Positions 25,444 to 39,530 of a DNA stretch of 64,000 nucleotides are shown in pieces. Source of the DNA: Synaphobranchus kaupii (Eukaryota > Chordata > Actinopteri > Anguilliformes > Synaphobranchidae); contig CM056380.1 of NCBI GenBank assembly GCA_029718625.1, positions 45,978,827 through 46,042,826 of the forward strand. Reading direction: 5' to 3'. Each line of letters begins with the position of its first letter. Position 1 is the first letter of the stretch. The notes beneath the pieces were generated by a model, which ran no database searches, was not told the origin of the DNA, and saw nothing but the letters and a program-made list of their open reading frames with translations. The translations under genes and the position numbers were made by a program.

Positions 25444-28400
25444 TCATTTTTTAAAAGTATCAATTTCCTCCCATCAAATTGTTTAGTATACATTTCAGTA
25501 TTTGTTTCTGAAAATATATCTCGTTTCAGACATGGATTATGTTACAACAGATATTCCTTGGTAAATAAATAGCTAAATAACGCTTCATAATTTCACAAGA
25601 AAGGGGGACACAAATAACTGAAAATAGCCTGGAGACAAACAGTTATGCAGTTAATATTCCGACAGTGTCTGTTTGTTTCCGTCTTGCTGAGAGCCGGGTT
25701 TGTTTACATCACCGTGCGGTCCCCTGTGGCTGAACCACCACCAATTTCATTCTCTCAGAGCGAAGCATGAATAAATGATGGGCTCTCCATCAGATAGCTT
25801 TTATTAAAAATTACATGTTACAACTCAGGTAATTTAGTGACGGCAGAAGCAATTGCCTTCCGTGCAGTATAGTACGTCTCAGGACACTCTTGGAGTTTAT
25901 GCGGTGAATTAACTGCCCAGATCCACCATTTGGGAGTTTACGGCTTATTAGTTGTGTGTGGGGGTTGTTGAGTCCATCATAGCTCCGCCGACTGTACCTG
26001 TCCTGAAAGTAACGGGTGAACATTCGTCCAGAGATTGGTTAGAAGACACTTTGTGACAAACACACTGGCCTGTGTTGAATTTGTCCATGCGTCCTAAGCT
26101 TCGACTCACGGTTGTTTTCTCTTCACAAACACGGTTTGGCGAGTTCAACGATCGTTGAACGTAACGCGCCGAAAAGAGATCGCAAAGGAATAAACAAGGA
26201 CTTGGCTTTAATTGCGGCTCAAAGTTATAGAGAAATCCAGGCCTCAACCATGATGAAAATCAAAAGAACAGCGTGTCTGAGACACAGGGTGGACAGTACT
26301 GGCATATTCAGCTATCTAAGCAAAGAGGGGATCTGCATTAACGTGTGACAGTCTTCATTCACACAGACAAGAACTGAATGGAGGGTGATACTCCCACTCA
26401 CACTGGTCTCCATTATGATACAGAGAGAGAATGCAAATGAGAGGGAGAGAGAATGAGAGAGATAGGGAGAGCAAGAACGAGAGATAGAGAGATAGCCTGT
26501 TTGTGGCGTATCCTGTACCAAATAAAGGACAGAACACAAGGATTAGAAAAAACAAATCAAGGGAAAGTGTGGAGAAATACATTTTCGCACACAATCGCAT
26601 TTGATTAAAAAGGGAATCCATTTTTACCTCACAGATGAAAATGACAGCCGCGTGGTGATCTTTCTCTGACAGAGGGGTCAACACTGAAAATACAGAAATC
26701 CACAATCAAAATCGAACACTTATCAAGTTATCTTATTTCAGTCGTTAGTTTGTACATCAGATACTGAGATCGAATGTGGCTGTTAATTTCACATAAAATC
26801 ACACCCCAAGACAAAAACGCCCGGTGCTTGTTGCGCAAGAATTTTGAAAAATGATGTAGAGTAAGCCTCGCATTAATCTTATGAGATCTTCAAGGTGACA
26901 AAAAGCCCTCGGGACTCCCCCGCCATCACACCCTGGACCCTCTCTGACCAGTGTGTAAAAAAAAAAGCGCTCCCCAGAGCCAGCCTGGTGCTTTCATGTG
27001 TTTGAATATGTCAAGCCTTAAAGTTATGATACATTACAGTGTTGTCTTTGGCCTAAAGAGGGATTTCAGATGATCACAGTGTGTGAAACCTTGGCTCCTT
27101 TTACAAGGCCTGAACAAATGTTCTCTGGCGATGGTCATTTCTCAGCATACCCATTCTGCCTGGTGCAACACAGGCAAAACGGACTATTATTGTAATTAGC
27201 AGTGAGAATGAATTTGTCACATACATGGCCAGAGGGAGTTGTGGAAACTGTCGGTACTGTACTTATATTCTGCTGTTATTAATACAGGGGTTAGGACAGG
27301 GGCACACAAAGAGAACCAATCTGTTCCAGGATTCAATGCCAACACCTGCTCCTAATTATTTCATTAGCCCAATTACTTAATTTAACATTTTTGATAAGTT
27401 CAAGGGCTAAAGCTACAGACTGCATCCTTCAGTAGGAATGACCCAGCACTGGTTTATACAGCTATTTTGATAATTCAGCCAAAATAACGTAGTAAGTTTC
27501 AGCGTACACACCAGCCACCCAGGAATTTGTACAGTCGTACACTCCTGGGTCAAGTAAATTCTAAAGTCTTTTAACTAGAAGACTGTAGATTTGAAAACCA
27601 GGTTGGAAAAATATGCATCTAAGCGAGGGTCTTAACTTCAGTGAAATTACTGTAAATGTAAAATGTGAGTTTAATTTGCTCTGTGTCAGAGTGTTTAAGA
27701 AAATGATGCATGAACAAAATCAAAACAAAAAAAGGTTTAATATTCAAAGAAGTAACATTTGATACTGTTGAAAAATTATATTTTTATAACATGGCACACG
27801 TCCTTGTGAGAACAAGGTTTGAACTAACAATTTTCATCTTATTAAAATAATTTGCCTGACAAATACCCACCCCCAACACCACCAAAAATATCATTCACTT
27901 TTCCCTGGTGGATAATGAGTCTAGACTGCCTCTGAACTACTGACAGTCTGCAACTAATTAAACTGCTCATATATTAATAAACTGTTTAATAGACATAAAC
28001 AGGTACAGCATATTCCTATGTGAAGACTCTCTGGCATGGCCCTCAACCCATATGCAGAATTTTCCCATCAGAAGAACGATTTCTCCCCATTCCCACAGGA
28101 TTCATGGTCCATCCGACCCTATTGACCCTGACTCTTGACCCTTGACCACTAGCCCTTACTGATGTTCATTGTTCATTTAAAACAAACTAAATAAGAGGGT
28201 ATAAACAGAAATGGCTGTGGCAATAAAATCCCACATTATTTGATTGAGGTGACACTGCTGTCGAGTTAAAGCTGGTTTGTGATTTCAGACCTATAGAAAG
28301 ACAGAGCGTGAGAGAGAAAGAGAGCACTCCATTTTAACAGCAGCAGTGGTCTGTTGCTCTTGCTTTTGAGTAGCCACAGGTTGCGCCTGGCAGCCAGTGG

Positions 28401-28827
28401 AGTGGCCCACCTCATTGGCCAGCTGTGATGACGATAACGTGGTGATTGCAGCCTCGCCATCACAGGCAACCTGTTCCATACAGTACTGTGGTGCCATAAG
28501 CTGGGGTCGCCAGAGCAGTGGCACGTAGAGATGTGATTTGAAGATAGCCTGTTACTCAGAGCCTCACAACTGCCAACCAGCCCCACGCTGAACTCAAATT
28601 TGCCATAATGGCAAAACCTTGAGATTCTGGATTCCAACAAAGGAAAGGATAAGCCAACATTGCTGCGTCTACATAGAGTTCCCTGTGCTTCTCCCGCCCC
28701 TCCCCATGACTGACAGGTAGGGAATAGCACACACTTCGTTCTGCAGCAACCATGGTTCACAGGGATAAATGTGGATCTGGCCATGTTCTTCTTTGTATAA
28801 CTCGATTTATTTTTTTGTGTGAAGAGT
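25444..28827. other. Non-coding sequence
   Basis: Largely repeat-free. GA-rich sequence occurs at 26420-26495. The stretch includes the candidate regulatory block 26870-27260, a 27300-27460 segment that resembles a dispersed fish repeat (TTCCAGGATTCAATGCCAAC), and a 172-codon minus-strand frame at 28266-28784 of unknown significance. Confidence 0.5.
26870..27260. promoter_or_regulatory. Candidate regulatory element
   Basis: Repeat-free sequence of even composition including TTATTGTAATTAGCAGTGAG, CAGATGATC and CCTGAACAAATG. Candidate on composition and lack of repeats only. Confidence 0.2.
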
Positions 28828-29062
28828 GGGCAGCAGTGTAGTATAATGGTTATGGACAGGCCTTGTAACCCAAAGGTTGCTGGTTTGATTCCCAGGTGCA
28901 GGTTTGATTACAATCCCTTTTGTACCCTTGAGCAAGGTGCGTACTGTAACCTGCATTTCTTCAGTATATATCAACAGTAGCTGTATAAATGGATATAAAA
29001 AAATACAAAAAGCAGAATAAGTCGCTCTGGATAAGAGCATCTGCTATATGCCCGTAACATAA
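28828..29062 (+). mobile_element. tRNA-derived fish SINE, nearly full length
   Basis: The head GCAGCAGTGTAGTATAATGG with the later GGTTTGATTCCC resembles the A- and B-box regions of a tRNA-type RNA polymerase III promoter. The body CCCTTGAGCAAGGTGCGTAC and the end GTCGCTCTGGATAAGAGCAT-CTGC are diagnostic of a common fish SINE family. A short AT-rich tail follows (CATAACATAAAG). Confidence 0.88.
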
Positions 29063-29149
29063 CATAAAGAGAGACATTCCCGTAATTCCATTTTTTTTTT
29101 TTTTTTTTCCAGCATCTCTTCCCCTTCCTTCCATCAAACAGATGTGTCA

Positions 29150-29600
29150 GGAACAAGAGTAATCTACGGTGTGGAGTGACTCGTCCAGCTGTCAGGTCTG
29201 TCAGCAGAAACTGCAGCCAGCAGCCCTTCATGAGAGTGTAGCCCTCTGACGTAATTGACAGTGCAGCTCGGGTGGTGGACTGCGCAGTGAAGGAAAGCAG
29301 CGGCTGGCAGCACACGCTTTTGAGGACAGTATCAGTTTGCCCATTCCCCCTGAAATGACAGCAGATTAAACAGAGCTACAAATAAACCGAGGAACTGAAA
29401 ACTGCCAGAGATTGGGGGAAAAAAAAAAATCCCCGATAGAACTATTAGGGATAGGATATTGGTCAGAAAAAGCATTTTGTCTGTATTAATCTCTCCGCAG
29501 CACGATTCTGTCCTGTTAACTAAAGACCATGTGCAGGGAAGCTGTGTTGCTGTAATTAACAACATAACAGCAATTTTTTCACTGCTGCCACTGCTGTTTG
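29150..29600. promoter_or_regulatory. Candidate regulatory element
   Basis: A repeat-poor block with CTGACGTAATTGACAG, CAGCAGATTAAACAGAG, TGTATTAATCTC and TGCTGTAATTAACAAC, all TAAT-core homeodomain words. Candidate only. Confidence 0.22.
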
Positions 29601-29640
29601 GACGGGGGGTGGTAGCGTTTCTCCCTTGCCCTCCAAACAA

Positions 29641-29641
<1 letters not shown>

Positions 29642-29682
<41 letters not shown>
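29642..29682. repeat. (CA)n microsatellite
   Basis: About 19 CA units, ending in CATGC. Confidence 0.97.
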
Positions 29683-29683
<1 letters not shown>

Positions 29684-30050
29684 CTCTCACACAGCCTGGG
29701 GATGCAAAGAGCCTCCAGTGGAGGCAGCTTATTGATCCTGATTAATGAGAGAGGGGGGGGGTTCACCCTGAGAGACACTATTTATGGCTGGTCCACAAAT
29801 AAATTACACTCATTCACTGCATCCTAATGTGTGTGTCACTGGGAAACAGAAAGAGATCTCAGAACAGAGGGACCAGGGCTGTGTGTGTGTGTGTGTGCGC
29901 GCGCATGTGTACAACTACACACAGTACCGTGCATGTCATTACATATATGTGTATGTTTATATATACTATATCTGTGTATGTTCTTGTTAATAAGCATGCA
30001 TATGGAATCCTACTATATAGGCTTGTGAGTGTGATTGTTAATGTGCCCGT

Positions 30051-30275
30051 CTGCGTTACACACACATATCTGTGTGCATATGTGTGGGTGCAGACCTGCG
30101 TTACACACACATATCTGTGTGCATATGTGTGGGTGCAGACCTGCGTTACACACACATATCTGTGTGCATATGTGTGGGTGCAGACCTGCGTTACACACAC
30201 ATATCTGTGTGCATATGTGTGGGTGCAGACCTGCGTTACACACACATATCTGTGTGCATATGTGTGGGTGCAGAC
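30051..30275. repeat. 45-bp minisatellite, five identical copies
   Basis: The unit CTGCGTTACACACACATATC-TGTGTGCATATGTGTGGGTG-CAGAC is repeated five times without a difference; a partial sixth starts at 30276. Because 45 is a multiple of three, several frames on both strands are open across it (for example DLRYTHISVCICVGA), none of them genes. The unit itself contains a CACACATA/TGTGTG inverted repeat. Confidence 0.97.
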
Positions 30276-30607
30276 CTGCACATTATGCACAACACTTGCC
30301 ACTGATTGCAAATGCACTGCTAATGATGGTCCCCGTGCTCTCAAAGTAGATGCAAGTCAGAGGGGATTTGGCTACACGCTACAATGCACCACCTAGGGAG
30401 ATACCACATGTAAATACGGCAGTGGATGCTGTATCAAGAGTGATTGTTTGTTACATTTTGCTTTATTAAGAGGCAAATATGAGCTTTTGATTCGAAACAA
30501 CTGCAGTGATGCATAATTTTCTAAATGCCCCACACAAAAGGAGGTTAGTGACGGTGGGGGGTTGTGGGGGGGAATGCCTGAAACCGCTTTCAATTTAATC
30601 TGATATA
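30276..30607. other. Short unique stretch before the Sleeping Beauty-type element
   Basis: About 330 bp, starting with a partial sixth unit of the 45-bp repeat. No features were recognised beyond a G-rich patch at 30553-30571. Confidence 0.6.
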
Positions 30608-32215
<1,608 letters not shown>

Positions 32216-33475
32216 TATATACATGTACTGTCAGGACGGGAAATATGGCTGCAGTCTCCCAGACCCGCAGTCTGAGGCCCGGTCTGGTGAGAAGCGCCTG
32301 TAGAATTGTTTTTACAGTACATCTGTCAGGCGGTGACAAGAGAACCTGACATTAATGAGGTATTATTACATTTTGCCGTTTAGAATTTTTCGATTGCCTA
32401 AATTACTGCTGATTACACCAAAGGTCACACATACAAGCAGATTCTCCTGGCAAGAAAAGAATATGCCACACCCTAATACCCCCCCCCCCCCCCCCCCCCC
32501 CCTTCAGACCCACACAAACACCCACCCCCCTCTTAACCCAATACTCTGACCTGGAACTAGCTCTCTAGAGTGACTGCTGAAATCAGAGAGAGTACTCACC
32601 TTTTCACCCAACCAGAGCTAACCTTTCAGTCTAAGCCAAAAATAACACAGAAACACTTCGACTGGAGGCTGGAGATACGAGAACTTCTCTGAGGATTAAC
32701 CCTGCCTCATTCTGCACCGACTCTACGAGGGTATGGGGGCAGGGAGGATTACAGTCTTGGGCTTGGTTTAAGCTACATTATCATTGGCTAGGCCATGGAG
32801 AGCTTAATCAAGGCCAAGTTTGAGCTCATCTGGGTCTGTATAAGTCGGGGGGGGGGGGGGGGGGCAAGTGTTTTTGTCGATTGGATGTCAATGCCTGTCA
32901 TTCAGGTGAAATTTACCTTGTGCCTTTATCCTCTCTAACACACACTGGAACACAACCAGGAGATCAAGTGCAGTGATTTGGCAAAATCCTTCAAATTATT
33001 GCATTAACTGAATGGATTAAATCAGAGAATCCTCATAATGGAAGAAATAACATCTAAAACAATAACATAACTGAATTTGGTACTTACAATATAGACTTGT
33101 ATTTTATAAAAAATAAAGTTTTAAAAAATTTTTTTTTTTACTTTGCATAATAGGACAGATTAGATTCCAAGATGATTAGATTAGCCAAAAGATTATTCTT
33201 ATTTTCAAACACAATGTACTGAACTTCATTCTACAGTTATTAAATTATATTCAGAACATACTACAATGATGAAATTGAGGATGTCAAAATTGTGGTTTAA
33301 TTAGAAATGACAAGAAACATTGCATAATAAGGCGATGGTGATGTGGAACATTTTTAACGTTTTCAGCCTTCTTAAAAAATTAAATTCAATGAAACATCAA
33401 ATTACCAGCAAAAACACTGAGGATGGTCACCAGGAAGTGGCATCTACCATCTGCAGCAAAGCTGTACGTGGGCCG
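32216..33475. other. Non-coding sequence
   Basis: Poly-C at 32479-32502, poly-G at about 32848-32864, then AT-rich unique sequence. No gene was recognised. Confidence 0.6.
32479..32502. repeat. Poly-C run (24 bp)
   Basis: Twenty-four consecutive C; the true length may differ because of sequencing or assembly. Confidence 0.95.
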
Positions 33476-33660
33476 CCGTTAAGCTCAGTGGTGTAGTCTG
33501 TAAGAGCACCACGTGCTCATTGCAAGCCGTGACGCTGGCGGTTCTGATCCGGCCTTGTGACCTCTGTCGCATGTCTCTGCCTCTCTTTCACTCCCATTCT
33601 TGCTGTCTTTCTACAGCGCGCTGTCCAATAAAGCTGAAAAGCCCTAAAATATTTTTTAAA
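33476..33660 (+). mobile_element. Second type of tRNA-derived SINE
   Basis: CTCAGTGGTGTAGTCTGTAA-GAGCACCACGTGCTCATTGC contains an A-box-like head, and GGCGGTTCTGATCCGG a B-box-like segment. The body GACCTCTGTCGCATGTCTCT and the 3' end TGTCCAATAAAGCTGAAAAG-CCC are shared by a fish SINE family distinct from that at 28828. An A/T-rich tail follows. Confidence 0.8.
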
Positions 33661-36600
33661 ATTATTTAAGTTCTGGGGAGCTCAAACTCGTTCACGGAGG
33701 CCCTTCTGTCACCGACCAGGTTCTATGGCTCATAATCATTTAAATTAGGCTGTGACCCCCCGTTCCCCTAAAGAGCACTTCCCACCCCTGGATCGGATGT
33801 CCTGCCGTGTCCAGGAGGAACAGAGGCAGGACAGAGGAGACAGAGGGATAGGGGTGAACACTATAATATACATGGGAACTTTTCTGCTTCTCTCTGCTTT
33901 CTCAGAGCTCACACCGCTCATTTTCATATCGGGACTCCCTCTTCCTTCCTTGAGCCAAACCGGAGACCGGGGAGGGGGGGGGGGGGGGGGGTTTGTCGTA
34001 GACATTTTTAAGGGGGGGGGGGGGGGGCGAAAGGAGATGGGGAACGATGTTTGGAGAAAGGCACAGTGTGGCGTTTGTGTCCGCTCATTGATATCCCCCC
34101 CCGGTGGACACGAATTTGAGATCGAGTGCGAAGGGAAAAAAAAAAAAAAAAACCCGTCGGGGGTCCCCAATGGAGCCGAGCAATAAAGGGCCGGAGAGCA
34201 CGAGCAATCCTCCCCGGACCCCCCCACCTGTCACTCAACATTAGCGGCCCACCACACTCGCGTCCTGGGACAGGATGGGGCCTGAGGTGCTCCACAACGG
34301 ATCCAACGGGGCAGGGGAAATGGGGGGGGTGGGGGGGTACCTCTCTTCACCATCTCATTACAAGACCACCAGGCAGAGCGAAAATTGAAAACGGGAAAGT
34401 AGTACACAACTTTACTTTATGTAACTGTCAGGAGGAGTATACAAATATGCCTAAAACCTTCTTCACAATGATCACACACTGATGATCAATACACCTACAA
34501 AAGAAGATTTGGTGGCCAGTGGCTTAGTGTGAGAACAACGGCATTCGGCTACCAAAATAAATTATTCATGAGACACAAAACCGCGTCTGTCAATGGCTTC
34601 CTTACGTAGCGTCCGCCGGGGATAAAGTGACTAGACTAACACGGAAGTCCGTCTCATGCAGTACACCGGCGAGTAACTTCCAGCAGTGTGTGTGTGTGTG
34701 TGAGACAGGGAAAGTGTATGGGGGGGGGGGGGGTCACATCTGTAAAGCCAAACACAAAAAGGTATCCATTACACTCCCGACCTGCTGACTCAAAGAGGCC
34801 AGCCATTTAAAGCGTGACTTCCCTCTCTCTCTCTCAGGCTTTTGTTTGGGCAGGGACGCCGGGGGCCGTGCCGGCGTTATTTTGCCTGGGAAGGCGAGCT
34901 GATGGAGACACATCTCCATAATTTCACTCCTCTGCGTAATCAGTTTAAGGACATTATCCACTTATCCGTGATGAGATGAGGGCTGGCGGGGGAGACCGCG
35001 GGACGGCAGCGCCCCGAACGGTCGGCAGGCGGGCGGGCGAGCGAGCGAGGTAATGAATTTGGGCGAGGTAAACGCGCTCCCCGGTGGCCCTCTAATCAGA
35101 CGCTCGCAGGAGCGCAGTCAATATCCTCTCATTTAGCGCACTGCGTTTTTATAAGCTGTGTTGACGAGGCGCTCCCTGGCGCACACCTCCGCTTGCCAGC
35201 CCTCAGGCATCATCGCTGGAGCTGTTAAGTGACAGGAGGGTGTGTATGTGTGTGTGTGTGCGTGCGTGCGTGTGCGTGTGTGTTTATGTACACAAGCCTT
35301 TCTGTGCATGACAGATGGCGAGTATGAAATGCTTCTGCATTTGCGTTTGGTTAATGCGGTATGTGTGCCTGTGCATTCTGTGCTCAGCAATGCCTTGCTT
35401 GTATAATTTCATTAGCTTTTGCTTGTTAAACGGGTCGGTCAGTATCTTTCCGAAGTTTAAGAGATGACGGTTTCCAACCCAGCGCAGCTCCAAGGGGTTT
35501 GAAAAGACAGGCAGGTCGTCGGCGCCCAATCGCAACCCTGCGCCCTGCTGCTGTTCGGACGGCATCACTTCTGCCGGAGACGATACGCCCACAAGGAGGG
35601 GCATAGGAGCTCCCTGTGTGTACATGTGTTCCGCCTGCTTCAACATCAAATGCGCATAAGAGAGAACAACTCTTCTCCCTGTCTCACACCGAGGTTCTTC
35701 TCATGCGCGACCAGACCGGAGGCGCTCGCATTCTCTTCCTCCTGATTGGATGTTAACAGTCCGCTCCCATTTTCCTCAAGTTGCAGCCACAGCCTTTCAA
35801 AAAATAATAAAAAACACACATCACTGTTCCTGACTAAAATGGTCCAAAAAAAATTATTATACAAAATAAAAAATAAAAAAAGATTTCCAACCTGAAAAAC
35901 GACACAACTGCAGACATACACTGGCATTGCATTGCATTGACCATCAAAGTTTTCTAGGGTCAAGTCTGGAAGTCTGGCTTCCGCTGCGTAATAATTACAG
36001 GCAGCTCGAGCGAGGAACTGCACTCTAGTTCAAGTCCAATTTGTTCCAGTGTGCAGGCCTGTTTTTGGGACCCTATGGAGAGAGGCAGGGACTGTTTCCT
36101 CATGCGGGCCAGGGGGACTGACATGGCTGAGTGGCAGAGACAGGTGCTCCTCAGGGACTGTTTATCCTTTGTGGGAAATTTGGCAGCGGCTCGTAAGATC
36201 AGGAGCTGGGGGGGGTGTGGGGGGGTTGGTTTTTCCTCTCGTCAGACTCAACTTCTGGGACCCCGGTCTCTTGCAGCGAGGCCAGCGCCAGGCCAGGATT
36301 ACTCGGGCAGGGATACAATTTTTAAAAAAGCTCTTGACCGTGGATCAGACAATAGTCTCCATCCTACCCCACCCCACCTTGCACTGCAATGTTTAAACGG
36401 TGCGCCAATGCCAAGAGAGGGCACTGACTGGAAAGTAAAAGCATTGTCGAGTTGTTCCGCGAGTTTGGCTTCTGGCTTCAGTTGTGAATGAGATGTGCCG
36501 CTCATCTGCTGGGCTGACGATTTCTGTCGATTTCTGATGGCGGGGGACGGCAGAGGAAAGCCTGCAGTGCCAGCCAATGGCATCCACCCTTTAGGCCCCA

Positions 36601-36671
36601 CAACTGCATGGACAAAAGCAGATGCTCATTTCCATAGCAACTCGTACAGATTACGCTTCTAATTTCCACAA
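33661..36671. other. Non-coding sequence with G-runs and a GC-rich segment
   Basis: Poly-G runs lie at about 33974-33990, 34013-34027 and 34720-34732, poly-A at 34137-34150, a CpG-rich segment at 34980-35130, and GT repeats at 35241-35283. The 121-codon frame at 35284-35649 on the minus strand is not recognised. Confidence 0.55.
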
Positions 36672-36800
36672 ACAATATATTTATACAGCTGTACATTTGC
36701 ACGTTAAGTACCTTTGCTTAAGGGTACAATGGCTGTCTCCACCAGGGAGTTGAACTTGCAACCTCTAAGCCACAAGCTAAACTTAATTATTATACTACTT
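36672..36800 (-). mobile_element. SINE fragment, minus orientation
   Basis: On the minus strand it reads GTTGCAAGTTCAACTCCC (B-box-like), then CCATTGTACCCTTAAGCAAA-GGTACTTAACG and CAGCTGTATAAATATA. It is the 5' part of the SINE family seen at 28828; the GATAAGAGC tail is missing. Confidence 0.75.
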
Positions 36801-39530
36801 TGTCTCCTAACTTATTTTAAAAGGGTGTCTTGCATGTGAAAGCCACTGTTTGAGACAGGTGAGGGTTTAGGCTAGCGATCGTGTGCTTTCACCTTCAGTA
36901 GTTCTAATGAGGCGCTGTATAAACGCGTTTAGTATGGAGTGAATCACCTTCCATTGTAGTCGGTGAATACTGAAAAAGGCGCCTTGTGAATATGCGAGTG
37001 TATTCGTGTGTATAAGCCTAATCCCCAGGCTGGCACCACACACGCACACAAGGCTTGAGTTTCAGCGGGGGGTGACTGGGTTGCAGGTCAGGTCACCAGA
37101 CTGCTGGTTCCAGGTGGATCGGGTTCCAGTCCCTTCTCGGCTTCACAGGTGAGCCTGCGCCGTCTGTCAGTGGGGTCAGAGCCGCTGCCGAGTAACGCGC
37201 TAATCCATAATCACCCGCATGTGGGTACGCAGGAACAAAAGCGCCACTTTCTGCTTGCTTCAACACACAATACTCTGTGTGTGCGCCTTGTTCTCCTGAC
37301 TTATCTTTTCACTGCATGCAAAGGTGTTGTTTGTATACTGTACATTGCCTGCAGGTCAGGATTTGTGGTTAATGCTTAACAATGTGTATCTAGTATTATC
37401 TAGTATTATACGGTATTATGTAGATTTTGAATCCAATGTAAATCTCGCGGCAGGACTCGTCCTGGAGAACCACTGCAGTGGTGGGTGAACCGTGTTTTCC
37501 CGCCCTGCTCAGTGTGCTGGACACCTGAGACGTGCTTTCTGAGGGACAGCGAACAGAGCGCCAAACGGGAAACAAGACACTGCGTCTGACCAGCGTCTGA
37601 CCCAGGCGGCGCCCCCTACTGGGCATTTCTGCCACAGCTGCCAGGTTTACCAGCGCTGCACGTTCCCCTCCGCAGAATCAAAGGCCTCGTCACTCTGCTG
37701 AAGGTCTAACGGCGCTTTGATGGCACCCTTTGTCTCCGTTCAGGTGGAAAGAAGCGGCACGGAAAAGCCCAGAGCTTGTGTACTTAATTGTGAGGCAGCC
37801 ATTAAGAAATGAACAGATGAAGCGTTTGTCCTTTGGAACGAAGGCTTATGAAAACCAAACAACAAACCTCCGCCATTTGCTCTTCCAGCACACGGTCCAT
37901 CCCCACTCCCAACCTCCAGAGCCGAGTGAAAAAAGACAAAGGGGAAAATAGCACACATCTCCGTAGTGACTGGACACCACCTCGCCTCAGTAAAAACCAG
38001 CCAACAGGGTTCAGAAACAGAGTGTTGTGGCTCAGCGCATACGACTGTTTAGAGCGGTAAAACAGGCGCGCGGTTTCACGGCCGGCTGCAGTCGGGCCTC
38101 GGCTCTTTTAAGTGGCTAGGCGGGACGGCCTGAGCGCAGGACGGCGCGATCGTGCGGAGCGAAAGAACGGCAGCCGAGGATCGCAGCGAGGGCGAGAATC
38201 CTGTTTCCCCCCCCGATTCAACCTGCTCTTTCTGAGGGGCGGGGGGGGCCTACTTGGCGGCCGGCTGGATCAGCCGCTAAATTGCCTCCTCGCTCTGCTG
38301 TCTCACGCCCGTGGCAGCGAGCGGGACGGGGGCAAGCGCCGGCTGGGGACCGTTCAAATTTGGGCCTTTCACCCTGCGGCGGGGCCTTTCGGGAGCGGGC
38401 GATTTGGCTCCGTGTGCGCCTGTCCGTCCCGTCCGTGACATGAGAGGCGGCGCCTCAATTTGGCCAAACGAGCTGAAGGAGAGAGAGAGAGATGGAAACT
38501 GCCGGATACATGATATCCAAGCGGAAGGAGAGTCGGCTCGGGAGCTTGGACGCACGCAACGGGGACGCTGTCCCGGGCCGACCACGCGGGAGTAAACGAA
38601 AGGCGGACGGCAACGCGCGCGCCTTTGATCATTGCGTCGGAGCTCAACGGCCTGTCGTCCCCGGTTACCGCTGATTAGACCGTGGCCGACGCCGTATTTG
38701 TATTCCGGGTTCCATCCTGGAGGTTCGCCGCGGTGGAAGAGGCTTGATTTGGTATTCCTCTTGCTGGGCTGGGCTGGGCTGGCGGAGGGCTGCAGGCGGC
38801 GACGTGCCTTATTTATTTCTTTATTTCCTTCTGCAATACAGCGAAGGGAATATGGGATTAATTTTGAAAGCGCCTGATTAGCGTGATGTCGTCCCTGGGA
38901 TAATTGAGTCTGGGTTTTCCCCGGGCCCTGTGCTTTATTGCAGTCTGCAGCTGACTCTCCCTCCCCCTCACCCCGGGAGACTGTCAATCATACTCAGGGC
39001 ACCGCCTCCTGGGAACAGCTGGGAACAGGTATGGCGCAGACCCTGATGCAATACGGTGTGCATCCTGCAGAGAGCCAGAGCAACAGCATCCAGCAGGTAC
39101 CGTGCACAGAGGAGCGTCATGTTCCCACTGTAACTGCTAACATTCAGCTGGTTATAAACTCGCCAGACGGCGTTCAATTCATCAGTAGCTGGGAGACAGG
39201 GAGCAGTTTTCCCACCGGTGCTCAAAACCTGCAGTGCCTAGGACAACACCGATCATGAGCGCCATTCAATTTCTGATAGATTTACGGAGAATTTCTTTGG
39301 AGAATTTTTTTGGATCAGCCCCCCCTCATCCAAATCAAAGTTTGTACCTCACCGTTTGTTTGACAGCTGTGATTTCCTCCCCCATTTTCCATCCAGAACT
39401 GCCAGAATTTCACAATGGCCTGTGATTTTCCAACAGTAACACTGGATTCTACCCCTGTGCAGAAGATAATGCCAAGTGATTGAGCAGAAATGAAAGTGAG
39501 CTGAGTGAACTGAAACAGGAAGATGGTTAG
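36801..39530. other. Non-coding sequence containing a CpG-rich block
   Basis: A GC- and CpG-rich block at about 38050-38850 looks like a CpG island. No first exon or transcript can be assigned to it. Sequence on both sides is unique. The 236-codon minus-strand frame at 38277-38987 follows the GC content and has no recognisable domain. Confidence 0.5.
38050..38850. other. CpG-rich block (possible CpG island)
   Basis: Frequent CG dinucleotides in high-GC sequence (for example GGCGGCGCC, CGCGCGCC and ACGCAACGGGGACGC words) stand out against AT-rich flanks. It lies about 3.5 kb beyond the SRBD1 3' end. It could be a distal regulatory CpG island, an unannotated lncRNA promoter, or simply a GC-rich stretch. 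Confidence 0.4.

Larger units (their letters stand above)
29063..30050. other. Non-coding sequence
   Basis: Poly-T at 29091-29108, a repeat-free candidate regulatory block at 29150-29600, a (CA)n tract at 29642-29682, and GT/TA microsatellite sequence at 29880-30000. Confidence 0.55.

Noticed and set aside
28828..29062. Functional tRNA gene
   Set aside because: A- and B-box-like words belong to a SINE head; the sequence does not fold into a proper cloverleaf with anticodon arm, and the SINE body follows.
29827..30396. Long overlapping frames on both strands across the 45-bp repeat
   Set aside because: Unit length divisible by three and absence of stops explain them; at most one frame could be real and none has a domain.
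38277..38987. 236-codon minus-strand frame in the CpG-rich block
   Set aside because: Composition-driven, no domain, and competing frames on the other strand are also open.
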